From an uncultured Asticcacaulis sp. (GTDB taxonomy: Bacteria > Pseudomonadota > Alphaproteobacteria > Caulobacterales > Caulobacteraceae): 17,632 nucleotides of DNA. The notes below the pieces were generated by a model that worked only from the letters and a program-made list of their open reading frames with translations, did not search any database and was not told the DNA's origin. A program made the translations under genes and the position numbers. Where the stretch lies: positions 1 to 17,632 of the forward strand of contig CAMLIY010000036.1 in NCBI GenBank assembly GCA_946480125.1, written 5' to 3'. Positions 15,294 to 17,632 of the stretch are shown one piece after another. Each line of letters begins with the position of its first letter. The first letter of the stretch is position 1.

Positions 15294-16337
15294 CTAGTAA
15301 CGAACTTCGGTGAAGATGCCGATTTCGTTGTTGACCGTCTTGGTATTAACCGTACCCGGTACGTTCAGCTCATCGTGCTTGTAAACCGCCGAGAAGGAGA
15401 TGCCCTTGAATGCGGTGTAAGAGATACCGGCGTTGTAGTACTTGTCTTCCTTATCCGGGTTCAGGGTCTTCGACAGGTTGACATTTTCAGCCTTGCCGAA
15501 GATCGAATAGGACGGTGTCAGACGGTAGGAACCGAAGACCGAGTAACCGTCCGCCTTGTCATTCTGGGTCGGATTCTTGACCAGGGCGGCCGAATAATCG
15601 TCGGCTGAGAAATATTCAACGCCGACGCGGGCGCGGTCGCCAACAAAGGCGGCCAGGGCGTCAAAGCGGCTGGCGGTGTTCGGCGTGGCCGTGCCGACAA
15701 CATCCTGGCCGAGCTTGCCGGTGTAACCACCGATGGCGAAGTTAAACTGATCAACCTTGGCCGACAGACGGCCTTCGATGTCCATGCTCTTGGAACGGCT
15801 GGGGTTCTTGTAGCCGGCGCCGTTAACCGCGGACACAGCGTAGGAGAAGATCGGGCCGAGCTTGCCGGAGGCATGCAGACCCCAGTCGGACGAGGTGCCG
15901 AGGCCTTCGCGGTCGACCAGGGTCTTTTCAACATAACGATAGCCGTAAATGTCTTCGACGTAAGGAATCCACGGCAGGTCTGTGGCGCCGACGCGAACAA
16001 CGAAGGCGTCGGAGAACTTGGCTTGCAGGTAGGCCTTCTTCAGGTACACTTCGGTCGAGCTGATCGGCGAGCTATACTGGAAATCGGTGGTTACGTTGGC
16101 CGAGAACATTTCATTGAACTTGTGATCAACACCGAAATAGAGACGCTTGATGTCGAAGCCCGTGCCGTTGGTGCCCGACTCGACGCCGTTGACTTCATTG
16201 CTGATGTTCGAGAAGTCGGCATACATACGGCCCGAAACCGTGGTGTTGTCGGCCCAGCTTTGAGCCGAGGCGCCGGAGACGATGGCAACCATCGCAAAAG
16301 CGGCAACGGCCGCGCCGATGACGAGGGATTTTTTCAT
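15294..16337 (-). CDS. outer-membrane porin, probably phosphate-starvation type
   Basis: From the ATG at 16337 the protein has 347 residues: a Sec signal peptide (MKKSLVIGAAVAAF..., cut after GASA at 25), alternating beta-strand patterns with many aromatic residues, and a C-terminal Tyr (FTEVRY) as in barrel proteins inserted by the Bam machinery. The start FSNISNEVNG...GFDIKRLYFGVDHKF resembles the OprO/OprP phosphate-selective porin superfamily. The frame is open to 16430, but the longer N-terminus has no signal-peptide logic and would begin within the Pho box region; AAGG lies about 10 bases before the chosen ATG. Position ahead of pstSCAB and a Pho box imply phosphate or phosphorylated-compound uptake. 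Selectivity is inferred. Confidence 0.8.
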   Translation of the reverse strand: MKKSLVIGAAVAAFAMVAIVSGASAQSWADNTTVSGRMYADFSNISNEVNGVESGTNGTGFDIKRLYFGVDHKFNEMFSANVTTDFQYSSPISSTEVYLKKAYLQAKFSDAFVVRVGATDLPWIPYVEDIYGYRYVEKTLVDREGLGTSSDWGLHASGKLGPIFSYAVSAVNGAGYKNPSRSKSMDIEGRLSAKVDQFNFAIGGYTGKLGQDVVGTATPNTASRFDALAAFVGDRARVGVEYFSADDYSAALVKNPTQNDKADGYSVFGSYRLTPSYSIFGKAENVNLSKTLNPDKEDKYYNAGISYTAFKGISFSAVYKHDELNVPGTVNTKTVNNEIGIFTEVRY

Positions 16338-16419
16338 GATGAAATGACCTTGTGCGTGTGCTTGTAATTTTTTGGTCCCCGAACAGCCAGGGCCATGCAC
16401 GGCGCAATAGGCGCGCTCT

Positions 16420-16459
16420 GTGACAGTCACGTGTAACTGATTTGACAGTTATGTGACGA
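16420..16459 (-). promoter_or_regulatory. extended Pho box upstream of the porin
   Basis: Read on the minus strand, four heptamers occur at exact 11-bp intervals: TCGTCAC (16459-16453), CTGTCAA (16448-16442), GTTACAC (16437-16431) and CTGTCAC (16426-16420). This is the tandem direct-repeat architecture bound by PhoB dimers, here two boxes long. It ends 82 bases before the porin ATG. Confidence 0.75.
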
Positions 16460-16527
16460 CTGCGTTTACAGCCGCTTTACAAAACCAATGGTATATGGGT
16501 GCGTTATAAAGGCCACAGTTAACACCT

Positions 16528-16555
16528 GTAACCCAAAACGGATTTCGAGCGTATA
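16528..16555 (+). promoter_or_regulatory. ECF-sigma-like promoter for msrB-msrA
   Basis: GTAACC (16528-16533), 16 bases, then CGTATA (16550-16555) resembles extracytoplasmic-function sigma promoters (AAC-containing -35, CG-containing -10). It lies 30 bases before the msrB ATG. No convincing housekeeping promoter is seen here. Which ECF factor would use it cannot be told. Confidence 0.45.
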
Positions 16556-16585
16556 AGTCTCAGTAAGTTATTTACGGAGTGTCTT

Positions 16586-17065
16586 ATGTTACGCCGTCAT
16601 TTTCTCTCCCTGACCGGCATTGGCATGTTGTCCAGCCTGGGAGCCGTGGCCTGTTCGCAAAGCCAGGCCGAAACCATAGCGCCGCTCAAACTTAGCGATG
16701 CGGAATGGAAAAAGCGCCTGTCGCCCGATGCTTATAACGTGTTGCGCCATGAAGCCACCGAGCGTCCGGGTACGAGCCCGTTGCTGAATGAGCACCGCAA
16801 AGGCGTATTCGCCTGTATCGGCTGCGACCTGCCGCTATTCAACTCGGATACCAAGTACGATTCAGGGACCGGCTGGCCAAGCTTTTTCCGCGCCATACCC
16901 GGCCATCTGCAAACCAAGACCGACCTCGCTATTGGTATTCCGCGCACAGAATATCATTGCGCCCGCTGTGGCGGCCATCAAGGCCACCTGTTCGATGATG
17001 GGCCCCGGCCCACCGGCAAGCGGTACTGCAATAATGGCGTGGCTCTCAAATTCATCCCCGCTTAG
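16586..17065 (+). CDS. msrB: exported peptide-methionine (R)-S-oxide reductase MsrB
   Basis: This 159-residue enzyme reduces methionine-R-sulfoxide in proteins. The MsrB domain has the zinc-binding pairs Cys77/Cys80 (ACIGC) and Cys125/Cys128 (CARC), the GTGWPSF motif (94-100), HCARCGGHQGHLFDDGP (124-140) and catalytic Cys148 in RYCNNG. The N-terminus has a twin-arginine-like start (LRRHFLSL), a hydrophobic stretch and a lipobox-like GAVAC with Cys23, suggesting Tat export and possibly lipid anchoring in the envelope. GGAG lies six bases before the ATG. The downstream msrA starts nine bases after its stop, so the pair forms an operon. Confidence 0.93.
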   Translation: MLRRHFLSLTGIGMLSSLGAVACSQSQAETIAPLKLSDAEWKKRLSPDAYNVLRHEATERPGTSPLLNEHRKGVFACIGCDLPLFNSDTKYDSGTGWPSFFRAIPGHLQTKTDLAIGIPRTEYHCARCGGHQGHLFDDGPRPTGKRYCNNGVALKFIPA

Positions 17066-17074
17066 GAGCCTGAT

Positions 17075-17632
17075 ATGTTGAGACGACTTTTTGTGACAAG
17101 TATTATGGGCTTAAGTTTCGCCGGCACTGTTTTCGCGGCTCCGACCCAGGTGGCCGTCTTCGGTGGCGGCTGCTTCTGGAGCACCCAGAAAGCCTTCGAT
17201 CACGTCAAAGGCGTGACCAATACCCGCGCCGGCTTCATGGGCGGCTCTGTGAAGAATCCCAGCTACGAGGATGTGGTCAGGGGCGGCACGGGTCATGTTG
17301 AAGCGGTGGAAGTGACTTACGATCCGGATCAGGTGAGCTACGACCAGTTGCTCGATACCTACTGGCATTCAACCGACCCGACGACCAAGGCCCGCGTGAT
17401 CTGCGACGGCGGCGATAATTACCGTACCGCCATTTTCACCTTCTCGGATGCGCAATATGCCGCAGCGGTCAATTCCAGGACCGCGGTCGGCAAGCAACTG
17501 AACAAGCCGATTTATACGCTTGTGGTGAAATCAACCCAGACCGGCCTGCCCTTTTATCCGGCTGAAGACTATCACCAGCATTACTGGCAAACCCACGCCG
17601 CCCATTATAATGCCTATTACGCCGGTTGCGGC
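17075..17632 (+). CDS. msrA: periplasmic peptide-methionine (S)-S-oxide reductase MsrA (3' end cut by the window)
   Basis: The reading frame from the ATG at 17075 runs 186 codons to the window edge without a stop. A Sec-type signal peptide (MLRRLFVTSIMGLSFAGTVF, likely cut after VFA at 21) precedes the MsrA domain: GGGCFWS with catalytic Cys33, GGTGHVEAVEV, and EDYHQHYW near the end. It reduces methionine-S-sulfoxide, complementing MsrB. A Cys in the last visible residues (YAGCG) may be a resolving cysteine. AGGAG (17064-17068) overlaps the msrB stop, so translation is coupled. Little of the gene should be missing. Confidence 0.92.
   Translation, partial: MLRRLFVTSIMGLSFAGTVFAAPTQVAVFGGGCFWSTQKAFDHVKGVTNTRAGFMGGSVKNPSYEDVVRGGTGHVEAVEVTYDPDQVSYDQLLDTYWHSTDPTTKARVICDGGDNYRTAIFTFSDAQYAAAVNSRTAVGKQLNKPIYTLVVKSTQTGLPFYPAEDYHQHYWQTHAAHYNAYYAGCG

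Noticed and set aside
16338..16430. Upstream extension of the porin
   Set aside because: It would put the signal peptide 31 residues inside the protein and start the gene in the Pho box.
1..17632. CRISPR array, tRNA, rRNA, prophage or plasmid functions
   Set aside because: No regularly spaced repeats, tRNA-like cloverleaf, integrase, capsid or replication genes were recognised.

Overview
The window looks like a chromosomal segment of an alphaproteobacterium of the Caulobacteraceae type, with Asticcacaulis or a close relative as best guess. This rests on protein flavour (Atm1-type exporter, D-3-hydroxybutyrate dehydrogenase, a small phosphate-type porin, periplasmic Msr proteins), moderately high GC with AT-rich intergenic promoters, and a caulobacterial style of GC-rich intergenic inverted repeat. 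I see no phage, transposase, CRISPR, rRNA or tRNA. No gene-free stretch exceeds 300 bases.

Layout. 1-863 (+): the 3' end of a hydroxybutyrate dehydrogenase and two small lipoprotein genes; the second has its ribosome binding site inside a terminator-like hairpin. 864-8001 (-): read from the right, GH130 phosphorylase, disaccharide 2-epimerase, SSS sodium symporter, FrnE-like disulfide oxidoreductase and Atm1-type ABC exporter. The first three form a compact beta-mannoside pathway: import of mannobiose (symporter), epimerisation of its reducing mannose to glucose (epimerase), and phosphorolysis of Man-beta-1,4-Glc to mannose-1-phosphate and glucose (GH130). 8002-8234: a divergent regulatory region with two palindromes resembling Zur boxes. 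8235-11111 (+): MerC-like membrane protein with a His-rich tail, Dabb-domain protein, GT-C/GT39-type glycosyltransferase. 11114-11232: nested palindromes with a strong bidirectional terminator. 11231-16337 (-): a phosphate starvation cluster, read from the right as porin, pstS, pstC, pstA, pstB, with Pho-box-like repeats before both the porin and pstS. 16586-17632 (+): msrB and msrA, both with export signals, behind an ECF-sigma-like promoter; msrA runs off the end.

Three automatic start choices look too long. The extra N-termini of the ABC exporter, the SSS symporter and GH130 come from intergenic DNA, in two cases from repeat elements, so downstream starts with better support are used here. 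No clearly undescribed system is evident. The most original signals are the paired Zur-like palindromes in front of the MerC-like gene, the hairpin/ribosome-binding-site overlaps, the large inverted repeat inside the mannoside operon, and a pst operon that ends without phoU.
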